From Williamsia herbipolensis (lineage in GTDB: Bacteria > Actinomycetota > Actinomycetes > Mycobacteriales > Mycobacteriaceae): a stretch of 64,000 nucleotides of DNA. The position numbers and the translations under genes are program-made. This document shows, piece by piece, positions 23,746 to 32,940 of this stretch (position 1 is the stretch's first letter; every line of letters starts with the position of its first letter). Location of the stretch: contig NZ_JXYP01000020.1 of the NCBI RefSeq assembly GCF_000964005.1, positions 1 through 64,000 on the forward strand, in the 5' to 3' direction. The notes beneath the pieces were generated by a model. The model made no database searches. It had not been told where the DNA came from and was given only the letters and a program-made list of their open reading frames with translations.

Positions 23746-24743
23746 CCGCCCCCGCGCCGTCGCGCCTGAGCCGCCTGCTGGCGATGGTCCCGTACTTCCT
23801 GGCGCATCCGGGCACCAGCGCCGACGAGGCCGCGGCCGACCTCGGGGTCACACCGAAAGAGGTGATGGCCGACCTGAACCAGCTGTGGATGTGCGGTCTG
23901 CCCGGCTACACCCCGGGCGACCTCATCGACCTCGACTTCAGCGAGGAGAGCATCCAGGTCACGTTCTCGGCCGGGATCGACCGGCCCCTGCGCCTCACCC
24001 CGACCGAGGCATCGGTGCTGCTGGTCGCCCTGCGCGCACTCATCGACATGCGCGGCGTGCTCGACCCCGGCGCCGCGCGGCGGGCGATCGCCAAGGTCGA
24101 GCGGGCCGTCGGCAGCGCGCGTGACGCCGGAGATCCCGATGTGCGGACAGGAGCGGGGGAGCCGTCCGACGCCGCCGAGACCACCGACGTCTCCGCTCCG
24201 ATGGCCGCGGTCCGCGGCGCGGTCCGCGGATCGCATGCGGTGTGGATCCGGTACTACTCGGCATCGCGCGACGCGGTGTCCGAACGCATCGTCGACCCGG
24301 TGCGGATCGTGGCCGTCGACGGCAACAGCTACCTCGAGGGGTGGTGCCGACAGAGTGCGGGCATCCGTCTGTTCCGCCTCGACCGCATCGACGAGGCGCG
24401 TGTGCTCGACGAACCCGCGGCCGTGCCCGACGAACCCGATCCCGAGGCCACCCTCGCGCTGTTCAACGCCGACCCGCAGCTCCCCACGGCGCTCATGACC
24501 ATCGATCCGTCGGTCGCGTGGGTCATGGACTACTACCTCATCGAGCCGCTCGACGACGTGGCCGAGACCGCGACCGACACGCCGATCCGGGCGCGGATGG
24601 CCTACGGCTCGGAGGACTGGCTCACCCGGTTCGTGCTGGGGTTCGGGGGCCGCATCCGCCTGATGAACGCGCCGGGTGCCGCCGGCGAGGTGACCCGGCG
24701 CGCCGCCGACGCGCTGGCCGCCTACGACGGGCCCACCGGGTGA
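23742..24743 (+). CDS. pafC: WYL-domain transcription factor PafC
   Basis: PafC is the partner of PafB in the heterodimeric stress-response activator. The 333-residue protein has the same plan: an N-terminal HTH (LSRLLAMVPYFLAHPGTSADEAAADLGV), a central WYL domain (AVWIRYYSASRDAVSERIVDPVRIVAVDGNSYLEGWC) and a WCX-like end. The WYL pocket is thought to sense a nucleic-acid ligand, probably single-stranded DNA. The ATG overlaps the pafB stop. tatA follows with its own promoter-like sequence. Confidence 0.92.
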   Translation: MTAPAPSRLSRLLAMVPYFLAHPGTSADEAAADLGVTPKEVMADLNQLWMCGLPGYTPGDLIDLDFSEESIQVTFSAGIDRPLRLTPTEASVLLVALRALIDMRGVLDPGAARRAIAKVERAVGSARDAGDPDVRTGAGEPSDAAETTDVSAPMAAVRGAVRGSHAVWIRYYSASRDAVSERIVDPVRIVAVDGNSYLEGWCRQSAGIRLFRLDRIDEARVLDEPAAVPDEPDPEATLALFNADPQLPTALMTIDPSVAWVMDYYLIEPLDDVAETATDTPIRARMAYGSEDWLTRFVLGFGGRIRLMNAPGAAGEVTRRAADALAAYDGPTG

Positions 24744-24789
24744 CGCGTCGGCTCGGCTGTCGTCCCGCGGTCGCACGGGTCGTGTCCGG

Positions 24790-24795
24790 TAGCAT
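24790..24795 (+). promoter_or_regulatory. Predicted -10 element for tatA
   Basis: TAGCAT lies 29 bases before the tatA ATG. The expected transcript starts near 24802 and carries the CGGAGG Shine-Dalgarno. Confidence 0.4.
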
Positions 24796-24824
24796 CGGCA
24801 GCAACCAACCCCGGAGGTCTTGAC

Positions 24825-25097
24825 ATGGGCGCCATCCAGCCGTGGCACATCATCATCGTGGTGATCGTGTTCCTGATCCTGTTCGGATCGAAGAAGCTCC
24901 CGGACGCCGCTCGCGGCCTGGGCCGGTCGATGCGCATCTTCAAGAGCGAGGTGAAGGAGATGCAGAACGACGGCAAGGACTCCTCCGCCGAGACCACCTC
25001 GCGTGAGTCCGACGCCGAGGTCGCCCCGCGCCAGATCCCGCCGCCGTCGCCCACCGACGCCACGCACGAGACCGACAACCAGCGTCGCAGCGCCTGA
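24825..25097 (+). CDS. tatA: Twin-arginine translocase subunit TatA
   Basis: TatA oligomers form the transient conduit for folded proteins exported by the Tat pathway. The 90-residue protein has a short N-terminal membrane helix (about residues 7-22, [12 protein letters not shown]), the conserved [16 protein letters not shown] amphipathic helix, and a charged cytoplasmic tail. CGGAGG precedes the ATG. tatC follows after 134 bases, with a strong hairpin between the two. Confidence 0.94.
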   Translation: MGAIQPWHIIIVVIVFLILFGSKKLPDAARGLGRSMRIFKSEVKEMQNDGKDSSAETTSRESDAEVAPRQIPPPSPTDATHETDNQRRSA

Positions 25098-25169
25098 TCG
25101 AGACGACGGTCGGCTGACCACCAGCGTCGTCCGACCGCGCCGGGGACACCCGGCGAACCGGTGTACCGC

Positions 25170-25195
25170 CGGCCGCGACGTCCCCGTCGCGGCCG
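25170..25195 (+). terminator. Perfect 11-bp hairpin between tatA and tatC
   Basis: CGGCCGCGACG and its exact reverse complement flank a TCCC loop. There is no T-tract, as is usual for high-GC actinobacteria. The hairpin ends 36 bases before tatC. It could partly end transcription after tatA, or protect the tatA mRNA 3' end, giving more TatA than TatC. Confidence 0.5.
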
Positions 25196-25231
25196 CCACC
25201 GACCGTCACGTGAGGAACCGAGACCCGCACC

Positions 25232-26182
25232 GTGCGCATTCCCCTTGATCCACGCCGTCGACGTGTGAAGGTCAACCCCGACGGCACCATGTCGCTCGTC
25301 GAGCATCTCTACGAACTGCGTCGTCGGCTCCTGATCTCGGTCCTGGCCATCGGCCTGACCACCATCATCGGATTCGTCTGGTACTCGTACGGTTTCCTGC
25401 ACGTCGAGTCGCTCGGCGAGCTCCTGCGTGGCCCGTATTGCGCGCTGCCCGAGAGTGCGCGCGCGACGCTGACGCCCGGCAACGAATGCCGGCTGCTCGC
25501 GACCGGTCCGTTCGACCAGTTCATGCTGCGACTCAAGGTGGGTCTCACCGCCGGTGTGGTGCTGGCGTGCCCCATCTGGTTCTTCCAGATCTGGCAGTTC
25601 ATCACCCCGGGCCTGCACCAGAACGAGCGCCGCTACGGCATGGGATTCGTCGCGGTCGCCGCGACCCTGTTCGTCACCGGCGCCATCCTCGCCTACCTGG
25701 TGGTCGCCAAGGCGTTCCACTTCCTGCTCACCGTCGGCGACAACGTCCAGGTCACCGCCCTCGCCGGCGACCAGTACTTCAACTTCATCCTGCATCTTCT
25801 CGTCATCTTCGGCGTGAGCTTCGAACTCCCGCTGCTGGTGGTCGCGCTGAACCTCATCGGGATCCTGACCTACGAGCGCCTCAAGGCATGGCGGCGCGGT
25901 CTCACCTTCGGTCTGTTCGTCTTCGCCGCCGTGGTGACCCCCGGTTCGGATCCCTTCACGATGCTGGCGCTCGCACTCGCGCTCACCGTGCTCTTCGAGT
26001 TCGCCGTGCAGTTCGCCCGCATCCACGACCGCCGCAAGGCCCGCCGTCTCGGCGAGGACTGGGGAGACCTCGACGACGACGAGGCCTCGCCGCTGGACCA
26101 CCGCCCGGAGAAGGTCGGTGCGTCGACGGTCACCCACACCCCGGCGCCGGTGCGTGCGGGTGAGTTCGATGACATCCTCTGA
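25232..26182 (+). CDS. tatC: Twin-arginine translocase subunit TatC
   Basis: TatC is the receptor that recognises twin-arginine signal peptides. The 316-residue protein begins with the conserved [21 protein letters not shown] and has six predicted membrane helices (near 32, 95, 130, 180, 215 and 240), including the typical FELPLLVV stretch. The last 65 residues are a charged, soluble tail longer than in E. coli. The GTG start is the only good option before MSLVEHL. The stop overlaps the helicase gene. Confidence 0.94.
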   Translation: MRIPLDPRRRRVKVNPDGTMSLVEHLYELRRRLLISVLAIGLTTIIGFVWYSYGFLHVESLGELLRGPYCALPESARATLTPGNECRLLATGPFDQFMLRLKVGLTAGVVLACPIWFFQIWQFITPGLHQNERRYGMGFVAVAATLFVTGAILAYLVVAKAFHFLLTVGDNVQVTALAGDQYFNFILHLLVIFGVSFELPLLVVALNLIGILTYERLKAWRRGLTFGLFVFAAVVTPGSDPFTMLALALALTVLFEFAVQFARIHDRRKARRLGEDWGDLDDDEASPLDHRPEKVGASTVTHTPAPVRAGEFDDIL

Positions 26183-29057
26183 GGCCGCCGGACCCTGGGA
26201 CGACGACACCCCCTGGGGCCCCGACGCCGGTGCCCCGATCACCGAGGGCGCCGTCACCGAGGTGGTCGATCGTCCTCGGCTGCGTGAGTTCACCGACCGG
26301 CTGTCATTCTCCCTCGACCCGTTCCAGCGGGAGTCGTGTGCGGCTCTCGAGGACGGCCACGGGGTGTTGGTGTGCGCGCCGACCGGTGCGGGCAAGACCA
26401 TCGTCGGCGAATTCGCCGTCCACCTGGCGCTGCAGGCCGGCACGAAATGCTTCTACACCACCCCGATCAAGGCACTGAGCAACCAGAAGTACTCCGATCT
26501 CGTCGCGGTGCACGGCGCCGACTCCATCGGACTGCTGACCGGCGACAGCTCGATCAACCCCTACGCCCCGATCGTGGTGATGACGACCGAGGTCGTCCGG
26601 AACATGATCTACGCGAACTCGCCCGCGCTCGACGGTCTGTCGCATGTCGTGATGGACGAGGTCCACTTCCTCGCCGACCGCTTCCGCGGCGCGGTGTGGG
26701 AGGAGGTGATCCTGCACCTCGATCCCGACGTGAAGCTGGTCAGCCTGTCGGCGACGGTGAGCAACGCCGAGGAGTTCGGGGACTGGATCAAGACGGTGCG
26801 CGGCGACACCACCGTCGTCGTCGACGACCACCGACCGATCCCGCTGTGGCAGCACATGATGGTCGGCAACCGCATCTTCGACCTGTTCGACCAGCGCATC
26901 CGTCCCGGCGAACGCCCGCAGGTCAACGGTGAGCTGACGCGCTACATCAAGCAGCGCGAGATGGTGGAGGACCACCAGCGCGCGCACAGCGGTCGGGGTG
27001 CGCGTGGACGGCCCCAGCGCGGGCGTCCGACCGGCACCATCTCCCGACCCGACCTGATCGCGCGCCTCGACCGCGACGGGCTGCTCCCGGCCATCGGGTT
27101 CATCTTCTCCCGTGCGGGATGCGAGGCCGCGCTCGAACAGTGCGTGCGGTCCGGACTGAACCTCCTCGAGCCCGACCAGGCCGAGCAGGTCGCCCAGGTC
27201 GTCGCCCGCTACACCGGCGAGTTCTCGCCGTCGGACCGCGAGATCCTGCGCGTCGACAGCTGGGAGAGCGGTCTGGGGCGCGGCCTCGCCGCCCATCATG
27301 CGGGGATGCTGCCGGCGTTCCGGCACGCGGTCGAGGAACTGTTCGTCCGCGGACTGGTCCGCGCGGTGTTCGCGACCGAGACCCTCGCGCTGGGGATCAA
27401 CATGCCGGCCCGGTCGGTCGTGCTCGAGCGACTCGTCAAGTTCAACGGCGAGTCGCACGTCGATCTGACCCCCGGCGAGTTCACACAGTTGACCGGTCGC
27501 GCCGGTCGCCGCGGCATCGACGTCGAGGGTCACGCGGTGGTCGTGTGGATGCCCGGTCTCGACCCGACGCGGGTCGCCGGCCTGGCCGGAGCGCGGACCT
27601 TCCCGCTGCGCAGCTCCTTCGCGCCCGAGTACAACATGGCGATCAACCTCATCGGTCGCCTCGGCCTGGCCGGCGCGAAGAACCTCCTCGAGCGGTCGTT
27701 CGCGCAGTTCCAGACCGACCGCTCGGTGGTCGGCCAGCACCGACAGATCGACAAGGCGCGCGGTATCCTGCGCAAGATCGACACCGAACTCGTCGGCCGC
27801 GCAAGCGGTCTCGGCATCGACCCCGGCCGTCTCGCACCCGACGAGCCGGTCGGTGACGCGTCGGCCTACGACGGTTTCCTCGGATACATGACGCTGCGCG
27901 AGGACATCCGCACCCGCGAACGCGATCTGAAGTTCCACAAGCGGATGACCCTGCAGGCCAACACCGTCGACGAGCTCTTCGGCCTCAAGCGCGGTCACGT
28001 GATCGGCCTCCACGGGGGTCGTCACCGCGGCCTGGCCGTGGTCATCGAGCCCGCCAACGACCGCCGCGACCCCAAACCACTCGTCCTGTGCGAGGACGGG
28101 TGGGCCGGCCGGGTCGGGGTCTCGGACTTCCTGAACCCACCCGAGGTCGTCGGTAACATGCGGTTGCCACGGCAGGTCGACCATCGGACGGGCCGTGGCC
28201 GGCGTGATCTGGCCTCGTCGCTGCGCAACACCGGCCTGTCGGTGCCGAAGGGCCGCAACACCAAGCGTTCCCCGGCCGCCGACGACGGCGAACTGGCCGA
28301 TCTGCGTGCTCGGCTCCGCGCGCATCCGGCGCACGAGCTGTCGAGCCACGACGAGCTGTTCCGTCTCGCCGAGCGTCGCAATCGGTCGCTGCGCGAGATC
28401 ACGAACCTGACGTCGTCGGTGGACACGCGGACCTCGACGCTGAGCGTCACCTTCGATCGCATCGTGGCCGTGCTCACCGAGCTCGGCTACCTCCTGGCCG
28501 ACGTCGACGCCGAGGGCGCGCCGCGCATGGTGGTCACCGAGTCCGGGTCGACACTGAGCCGCGTCTACAGCGAGAGCGACCTGCTGATCTGCGAGTGCAT
28601 CCGTGCCGGCGTGTGGGATGCGTTGACACCGCCGGAGCTCGCCGCGGTCGTGTCATCGGTGGTCTACGAATCGCGGCGCGACACCTACTCCGGACCCGAC
28701 CTCGTCACCGGGAACCCGACCCTGCGCGAGACCCTGTCGGCGACCCACAAGCAGTGGCGCACGCTGTCGGCCCTGGAGAACCGCCACGGTGTCGGCGTGA
28801 CCCGCGAACCCGACGCGGGATTCGCGACCGCGATGTACACCTGGGCCGCAGGCCGGTCGCTCGGTGAGGCGTTGGCCGTCGCGGGTGAACGCGGGCGGCC
28901 GCTGCCGGCCGGTGACTTCGTCCGGTGGTCACGGCAGGTCATCGATCTTCTCGAGCAGATCCGCATGAGCGCCGGCGCCGAGGGACGTCTGGCCCGGTCG
29001 GCGAAGTCGGCCGTGGGGTGCATCAAACGCGGCGTCGTCGCGGTCGAACTCGGCTGA
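26169..29057 (+). CDS. HelY-type Ski2-like DEAD/DEAH-box RNA helicase
   Basis: This 962-residue protein is a Ski2/Mtr4-like helicase, similar to HelY (Rv2092c), probably acting in RNA processing or decay. It has Walker [10 protein letters not shown] near 71-78, DEVH ([13 protein letters not shown]) near 163, [12 protein letters not shown], and the C-terminal RecA motif [13 protein letters not shown] basic Arg/Gly-rich insertion sits near 275-300. The C-terminal third contains the DSHCT-like helical domain. The ATG overlaps tatC by 14 bases; a GTG at 26160 is a possible earlier start. Confidence 0.9.
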   Translation: MTSSEAAGPWDDDTPWGPDAGAPITEGAVTEVVDRPRLREFTDRLSFSLDPFQRESCAALEDGHGVLVCAPTGAGKTIVGEFAVHLALQAGTKCFYTTPIKALSNQKYSDLVAVHGADSIGLLTGDSSINPYAPIVVMTTEVVRNMIYANSPALDGLSHVVMDEVHFLADRFRGAVWEEVILHLDPDVKLVSLSATVSNAEEFGDWIKTVRGDTTVVVDDHRPIPLWQHMMVGNRIFDLFDQRIRPGERPQVNGELTRYIKQREMVEDHQRAHSGRGARGRPQRGRPTGTISRPDLIARLDRDGLLPAIGFIFSRAGCEAALEQCVRSGLNLLEPDQAEQVAQVVARYTGEFSPSDREILRVDSWESGLGRGLAAHHAGMLPAFRHAVEELFVRGLVRAVFATETLALGINMPARSVVLERLVKFNGESHVDLTPGEFTQLTGRAGRRGIDVEGHAVVVWMPGLDPTRVAGLAGARTFPLRSSFAPEYNMAINLIGRLGLAGAKNLLERSFAQFQTDRSVVGQHRQIDKARGILRKIDTELVGRASGLGIDPGRLAPDEPVGDASAYDGFLGYMTLREDIRTRERDLKFHKRMTLQANTVDELFGLKRGHVIGLHGGRHRGLAVVIEPANDRRDPKPLVLCEDGWAGRVGVSDFLNPPEVVGNMRLPRQVDHRTGRGRRDLASSLRNTGLSVPKGRNTKRSPAADDGELADLRARLRAHPAHELSSHDELFRLAERRNRSLREITNLTSSVDTRTSTLSVTFDRIVAVLTELGYLLADVDAEGAPRMVVTESGSTLSRVYSESDLLICECIRAGVWDALTPPELAAVVSSVVYESRRDTYSGPDLVTGNPTLRETLSATHKQWRTLSALENRHGVGVTREPDAGFATAMYTWAAGRSLGEALAVAGERGRPLPAGDFVRWSRQVIDLLEQIRMSAGAEGRLARSAKSAVGCIKRGVVAVELG

Positions 29058-29087
29058 TCGCACCCCGCCCGGCGTGGGTGCTCGGGT

Positions 29088-29105
29088 CCCCGGCGGCGAC
29101 CGGGG
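29088..29105 (+). terminator. Short hairpin after the helicase gene
   Basis: CCCCGG and CCGGGG flank the loop CGGCGA, 30 bases past the helicase stop. The 6-bp GC stem lacks a T-tract. It could end the tat-helicase transcript before the DUF4333 gene. Confidence 0.3.
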
Positions 29106-29179
29106 TCTGCGGTATCTTCGGACCGGAGCACCGGCGGTGGACATCGTCGCGCACACGTATCGACTTGCGGAGGGCACCG

Positions 29180-29905
29180 ATGAGCGACCCCCAGAACTCC
29201 GGTGGACAGCGGCCGGGCGACGACGCGCCCGGCGCACAGCCCTGGGGACCTCCCGCCTACGGCCAGCCCTACCAGCCGAATCCGAACCCCTACGGCCAGA
29301 ACGCACCCGACGGCAGCCCGTACCCCGATCAGTACCCACAGAATCCGTACGGTCCACCACCCGGTAGCCCCTGGGGCGCGCCCGCGTCCGGTGGACAGGG
29401 GTACGGGACACAGGGCTACGGGCAGCAGGGGTACCCGGACCCGAATCAAGGCGGGCAGCCGAACCCCTCGGCTCCGTGGACACCCCAGTACGGCCAGCAG
29501 CCGTACGGCGCACCGCAGCAGACCGTTCCGGGCGGACAGGGTTCCGATCAGTTCGCGTCGATGGGCCGGGAGCCGCGTAAGCGCCGACCGGTGCAGATCG
29601 CCGTCGCCGGTGGGATCGTGGCCGTCGTCGTCGTGGTGCTGGCCATCACGGCGTTCGTCGCCCCGGGATTCGCACTCACCAAGCAGCTCTCACAGTCCGC
29701 GGCCGAGTCGGGTGTGAAATCGATCCTCGAGAAGGACTACAGCGCGACCGACGTGTCCTCGGTCAGCTGCCCGTCGGGTACCGACGTGAAGAAGGGCGCC
29801 ACCTTCACCTGCACCGCGACCGTCGCCGGAGCGCAGCAGAAGGTGACGGTGACCTTCCTCGACGACGACGGCACCTACGAGGTCGGCCGCCCCAGCGCCA
29901 ACTGA
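29180..29905 (+). CDS. Membrane-anchored DUF4333 protein with Pro/Gln/Gly/Tyr-rich cytoplasmic region
   Basis: The 241-residue protein has three parts: an N-terminal region (1-125) of irregular GYGQQG/PNPYG-type repeats rich in Pro, Gly, Gln and Tyr; one membrane helix (about 138-160, VAGGIVAVVVVVLAITAFVA); and an extracytoplasmic DUF4333 domain with two Cys (VSCPSGTDVKKGATFTCTA) likely forming a disulfide. This matches the Rv2091c position beside helY. The Tyr/Gln-rich segment might self-associate. Function unknown. A GGAGGG Shine-Dalgarno precedes the ATG. Confidence 0.85.
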   Translation: MSDPQNSGGQRPGDDAPGAQPWGPPAYGQPYQPNPNPYGQNAPDGSPYPDQYPQNPYGPPPGSPWGAPASGGQGYGTQGYGQQGYPDPNQGGQPNPSAPWTPQYGQQPYGAPQQTVPGGQGSDQFASMGREPRKRRPVQIAVAGGIVAVVVVVLAITAFVAPGFALTKQLSQSAAESGVKSILEKDYSATDVSSVSCPSGTDVKKGATFTCTATVAGAQQKVTVTFLDDDGTYEVGRPSAN

Positions 29906-29911
29906 GAACGG

Positions 29912-29925
29912 CGGGACCGATCCCG
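29912..29925. terminator. Small hairpin between convergent genes
   Basis: CGGGA-CCGA-TCCCG lies in the 29-base gap between the DUF4333 stop and the exonuclease stop. It is short and without a T-tract, and could serve both strands weakly. Confidence 0.3.
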
Positions 29926-29934
29926 GTCACGACG

Positions 29935-30897
29935 TCAGAAGCGGTCGTCCCACCCGAAGGCCTCGGCCATGCGGTTGACCGACGACCCGATGCCCAGTTC
30001 GGCCACGAGGGCCGCGAGCGCATCGGGATCGGCCGGCGCCGACGGGACCAGGCCCTCGGTGTCCCCGTCGACCGGAGCGTCGGTCCGCACGAACACGACC
30101 GTGCGGGCAGCGGCGAGATAGTCGGAGGCGTCGACGATGGAGGCGCGGATCCGGGGCGAGATCGCCTTGTCTCCGGCTCGTGCCGCCTCCTCGATGCCGT
30201 CGAGGGTCTCGAACTGCGCCAACAACTTCGCGGCCGTCTTCTCACCGACACCGGCCACCCCTGGCAACCCGTCGGACGGGTCGCCGCGCAGGATCGCCAG
30301 TTCGGCGTACGCCGTGCCGGGACGCCGCGGCGGTACCGAGTAGACGTCGGCCACCTCGCCGGGACCGAACTTCTCCGCGCGGTTCACGCCACGACCCACG
30401 TACAGCACACGCACCTCGACCGGGTCGTCGACGACGACCTGCAGCAGGTCGCGGTCGCCGCTGACGACCACGACGGGGTCGTCGGTCTCCGTGTCGGCCA
30501 GGGTCCCGATCACGTCGTCGGCCTCGCACCCCGGCGCCCCCGACGACGCGATCCCGGCCGCGGCGAGGACCGACATGATCATGTCGACCTGGGGTGTGAG
30601 GGTGTCGGGGACCTCCTCGACGAACTCCTCGCCGTCGGCGGCGGCCACCGTCTCGGCGACGCGGTGCGCCTTGTAGGAGGGGATGAGGTCGACCCGGAAC
30701 TGGGGGCGCCAGTCGTAGTCGAGGCACACGACGAGTCGGCGTGGGGATTCACGCGTGGCGAGCACCGCGATCATGTCGAGGAATCCACGGACGGCGTTGA
30801 CCGGCCGCCCGTCGGGTGCGGTCAGTTTCTCGGGGAGCCCGTGGAACGCGCGGAACCACAGACTCGCACCGTCGAGCAGCATCACCGGGGCAGCCAT
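29935..30897 (-). CDS. 5'-3' exonuclease (FEN-like, Pol I exonuclease domain type)
   Basis: This 320-residue protein is a stand-alone homologue of the DNA polymerase I 5' nuclease, as in Rv2090. It shows [17 protein letters not shown], a YKAHR helical-arch segment, [12 protein letters not shown] and [10 protein letters not shown] metal-binding acidic clusters, then the helix-hairpin-helix [18 protein letters not shown]. It probably removes RNA primers or flaps. The ATG at 30897 is chosen over GTG 30906 because a CACAGT hexamer lies seven bases upstream. It diverges from the M24 gene. Confidence 0.9.
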   Translation of the reverse strand: MAAPVMLLDGASLWFRAFHGLPEKLTAPDGRPVNAVRGFLDMIAVLATRESPRRLVVCLDYDWRPQFRVDLIPSYKAHRVAETVAAADGEEFVEEVPDTLTPQVDMIMSVLAAAGIASSGAPGCEADDVIGTLADTETDDPVVVVSGDRDLLQVVVDDPVEVRVLYVGRGVNRAEKFGPGEVADVYSVPPRRPGTAYAELAILRGDPSDGLPGVAGVGEKTAAKLLAQFETLDGIEEAARAGDKAISPRIRASIVDASDYLAAARTVVFVRTDAPVDGDTEGLVPSAPADPDALAALVAELGIGSSVNRMAEAFGWDDRF

Positions 30898-30964
30898 GCA
30901 CGACACTGTGCCAGATCAGCCCGGGCCCACGGGGCACCGATCCGCGAGGCGTCGTGCGGTGACC

Positions 30965-30970
30965 TACGGT
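30965..30970 (+). promoter_or_regulatory. -10 element for leaderless M24 peptidase gene
   Basis: TACGGT ends six bases before the ATG at 30977, the same spacing as at mshC and dop. Confidence 0.5.
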
Positions 30971-30976
30971 GAACTC

Positions 30977-32092
30977 ATGACCGATCAACGTTTCCCCGCA
31001 GAGGTCTACGCCGAGCGGTTGGCCGGTGTCGCGGCACACGCCGAGCGCGCCGGCGTCGACGCCGTGATCGTGGGCCCCGGACCGGATCTCGAGTACCTGA
31101 CGGGTTCGCGCGCGAGCACCTTCGAACGACTGACCGCGTTGGTGATCCCGACTGTCGGGGAGAGCTGGGTGGTGGTCCCACGCCTCGAACTCGCCGCGCT
31201 CCGCGCCTCGGCGGTGGGGGAGTTGGGGATCGAGACCCGCGACTGGGTCGACGGCCAGGACGCCTACGCACTGGCCCTGCAGGGGGTGGCCGATGACGCC
31301 ACGGTGGCGGTCTCCGACTCGGTGCCCGCGTTGCACCTGATCCCCATCGCCGATCGCCTGCGGTCGTTCCCCCGGTTGGCGACGCCGATCCTGCGCACGT
31401 TGCGGATGGTCAAGGACGACGCGGAGATCGACGCGTTACGACGCGCAGGTGCCGCCATCGATCGGGTACACGCACGGGTGCCGCAGTGGTTGGTCGCCGG
31501 ACGGACCGAACGCGATGTCGCCGCCGACATCACCGCCGCGATCCTCGAGGAGGGACACACCGAGGCGGCGTTCGTCATCGTCGGGTCGGGACCCAACGGC
31601 GCCGATCCCCACCACGAGGTGTCCGACCGGGTGATCGCCGACGGTGACGTGGTCGTGGTCGACATCGGCGGACCGGTGGCGCCCGGGTACAACTCGGACT
31701 CCACCCGCACCTACTGCGTCGGTGAACCCGACGCATCGGTCGCCGAACGCATCGCGATCCTCGAACGCGCGCAGCAGGCCGCGGTCGATGCCGTCGCACC
31801 CGGCGTCACCGCGCACCAGATCGATGCCGCCGCCCGCGACATCATCGCCGCCGCCGGCTACGGCGAGAACTTCATCCATCGCACGGGTCACGGCATCGGG
31901 TTGTCGGTGCACGAGGAGCCCTACATCGTCTCCGGAAGCGACGAACCCCTGCTGCAGGGCATGGCGTTCAGCGTGGAACCGGGCATCTACTTCACCGGCG
32001 AATGGGGCGCACGTATCGAGGACATCGTGGTGGTCACCGCCGACGGGTGCGAGCCCATGAACACCCGGCCGCACGGGTTGACCCGCGTCTGA
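30977..32092 (+). CDS. pepQ: M24 family metallopeptidase (Xaa-Pro peptidase-like)
   Basis: This 371-residue cytoplasmic enzyme has the creatinase-like N-terminal domain and the pita-bread catalytic domain of Xaa-Pro dipeptidases and aminopeptidases. The metal ligands are all visible: Asp in VVVVDIGGP (about 229), Asp in NSDSTR (about 240), His in TGHGIG (about 305), Glu in VEPGIYF (about 335) and Glu in ARIEDIV (about 348). It corresponds to Rv2089c (pepE). Exact substrate preference cannot be told from sequence. The stop codon lies inside a perfect inverted repeat. Confidence 0.88.
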   Translation: MTDQRFPAEVYAERLAGVAAHAERAGVDAVIVGPGPDLEYLTGSRASTFERLTALVIPTVGESWVVVPRLELAALRASAVGELGIETRDWVDGQDAYALALQGVADDATVAVSDSVPALHLIPIADRLRSFPRLATPILRTLRMVKDDAEIDALRRAGAAIDRVHARVPQWLVAGRTERDVAADITAAILEEGHTEAAFVIVGSGPNGADPHHEVSDRVIADGDVVVVDIGGPVAPGYNSDSTRTYCVGEPDASVAERIAILERAQQAAVDAVAPGVTAHQIDAAARDIIAAAGYGENFIHRTGHGIGLSVHEEPYIVSGSDEPLLQGMAFSVEPGIYFTGEWGARIEDIVVVTADGCEPMNTRPHGLTRV

Positions 32093-32100
32093 CGCGGGTC
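32080..32100. terminator. Perfect 9-bp inverted repeat over the M24 stop codon
   Basis: GACCCGCGT-CTG-ACGCGGGTC is an exact palindrome with a 3-base centre (or an 8-bp stem with a 5-base loop). It includes the TGA at 32090-32092 and lies 15 bases from the convergent gene's stop. It is a likely T-less bidirectional terminator. Confidence 0.55.
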
Positions 32101-32115
32101 ACCGGGCTCGGCTGC

Positions 32116-32496
32116 TCACAGATCGGGGCGCGCCAGCACCTCGTCGACCAGGTCCTTCGCGTCCTTCAGACCCAACCCGGGGTGCGCCTCGCGGAGCTGC
32201 CGGATCGCGTCGATCCGGTCGTCGGTCCCCGTCGTGACCGCGACGACGTCGTCGAACGGCACCGAGGCGGGATTGACACGCGGATAGGCGAGCGCGGGTC
32301 GGCTGCGACCGGTCATCCGTCGATATCCGTTGACACCGATACTCGCCGCCAGCACTACGGAGACGATCGCGAGGAACACTCGGTAGATCGATGGACTGTC
32401 GATCGCATCGAACACATAGCAGGCGGCGAGGTAGACGAACGCGACACCGAAGACGACGCCCGCACCGGTGTGGAGGAGTTCGCGGCGTCGTGTCAC
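32116..32496 (-). CDS. Membrane protein with ribosomal L7/L12 C-terminal-like tail
   Basis: This 126-residue protein has two predicted membrane helices (about 10-32 and 38-56) followed by a soluble domain. The end, IDAIRQLREAHPGLGLKDAKDLVDEV, resembles the C-terminal helix region of ribosomal protein L7/L12, where a GLGLKEAK motif contacts translation factors. A membrane-tethered L7/L12-like domain is a known but uncharacterised actinobacterial arrangement. The GTG start overlaps the stop of the PPOX gene by four bases. Function unknown. Confidence 0.75.
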   Translation of the reverse strand: MTRRRELLHTGAGVVFGVAFVYLAACYVFDAIDSPSIYRVFLAIVSVVLAASIGVNGYRRMTGRSRPALAYPRVNPASVPFDDVVAVTTGTDDRIDAIRQLREAHPGLGLKDAKDLVDEVLARPDL

Positions 32497-32909
32497 GCGG
32501 TGGGGTCCTCGGCGAACAGTGACTGCGATCCGAGCACGCGGGTCACCTCGATCTCGATGACGACGCGACGCGGGTTGACCTTCGGCTGGCGGTAGCGCAA
32601 CGCATAGCGACGGACCGCCTCGGCGATGTCATCGGCGTCGCGACTGATGCGGGCGGGACCCTCCAAGGTGAGCCACCGCGGCCCGTCGACGTGCGTGACC
32701 GCGGCGTACCCACCCCGGTCGACGTTGCGGACCTTCTGGCTGCCCTCGAAGGTGATGACCCGCGCCAGGCTGCGTTCGGGCTCGTAGGTCACCCCCACGG
32801 CGACCGAATGCGGGGTGTTGTCGGCACGCAGCGTGGTGAGACTGGCCAGATGGCGATCGGTGAGGAACTCCAGGGCGGCGGGGGAGAGATCGGCTGCGGT
32901 ACGGGGCAC
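32493..32909 (-). CDS. PPOX-class F420-dependent oxidoreductase
   Basis: This 138-residue split-barrel protein resembles Rv2074, an F420H2-dependent biliverdin reductase in M. tuberculosis. Features include the N-terminal HLASLTTLRADNTPHSVAVGV strand pair and VTHVDGPRWLTLEGPARI. The same neighbours (SDR then cobL on the other strand) occur around Rv2074, which supports orthology. Binding of F420 rather than FMN is inferred from the subfamily. The GTG start has TAGGCT six bases upstream. Confidence 0.85.
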   Translation of the reverse strand: MPRTAADLSPAALEFLTDRHLASLTTLRADNTPHSVAVGVTYEPERSLARVITFEGSQKVRNVDRGGYAAVTHVDGPRWLTLEGPARISRDADDIAEAVRRYALRYRQPKVNPRRVVIEIEVTRVLGSQSLFAEDPTA

Positions 32910-32915
32910 ATGGTC

Positions 32916-32921
32916 AGCCTA
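32916..32921 (-). promoter_or_regulatory. -10 element for leaderless PPOX gene
   Basis: On the minus strand TAGGCT ends six bases before the GTG at 32909. The divergent SDR gene starts 31 bases away. Confidence 0.5.
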
Positions 32922-32940
32922 TCGAGAAGGCGGTGACACA

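Noticed and set aside
29200-29560. Repeated GGC/CAG/TAC-type units as a possible DNA repeat or CRISPR
   Set aside because: Units are irregular in length and stay in frame, so they are protein low complexity of the DUF4333 gene. No array of equal spacers exists.
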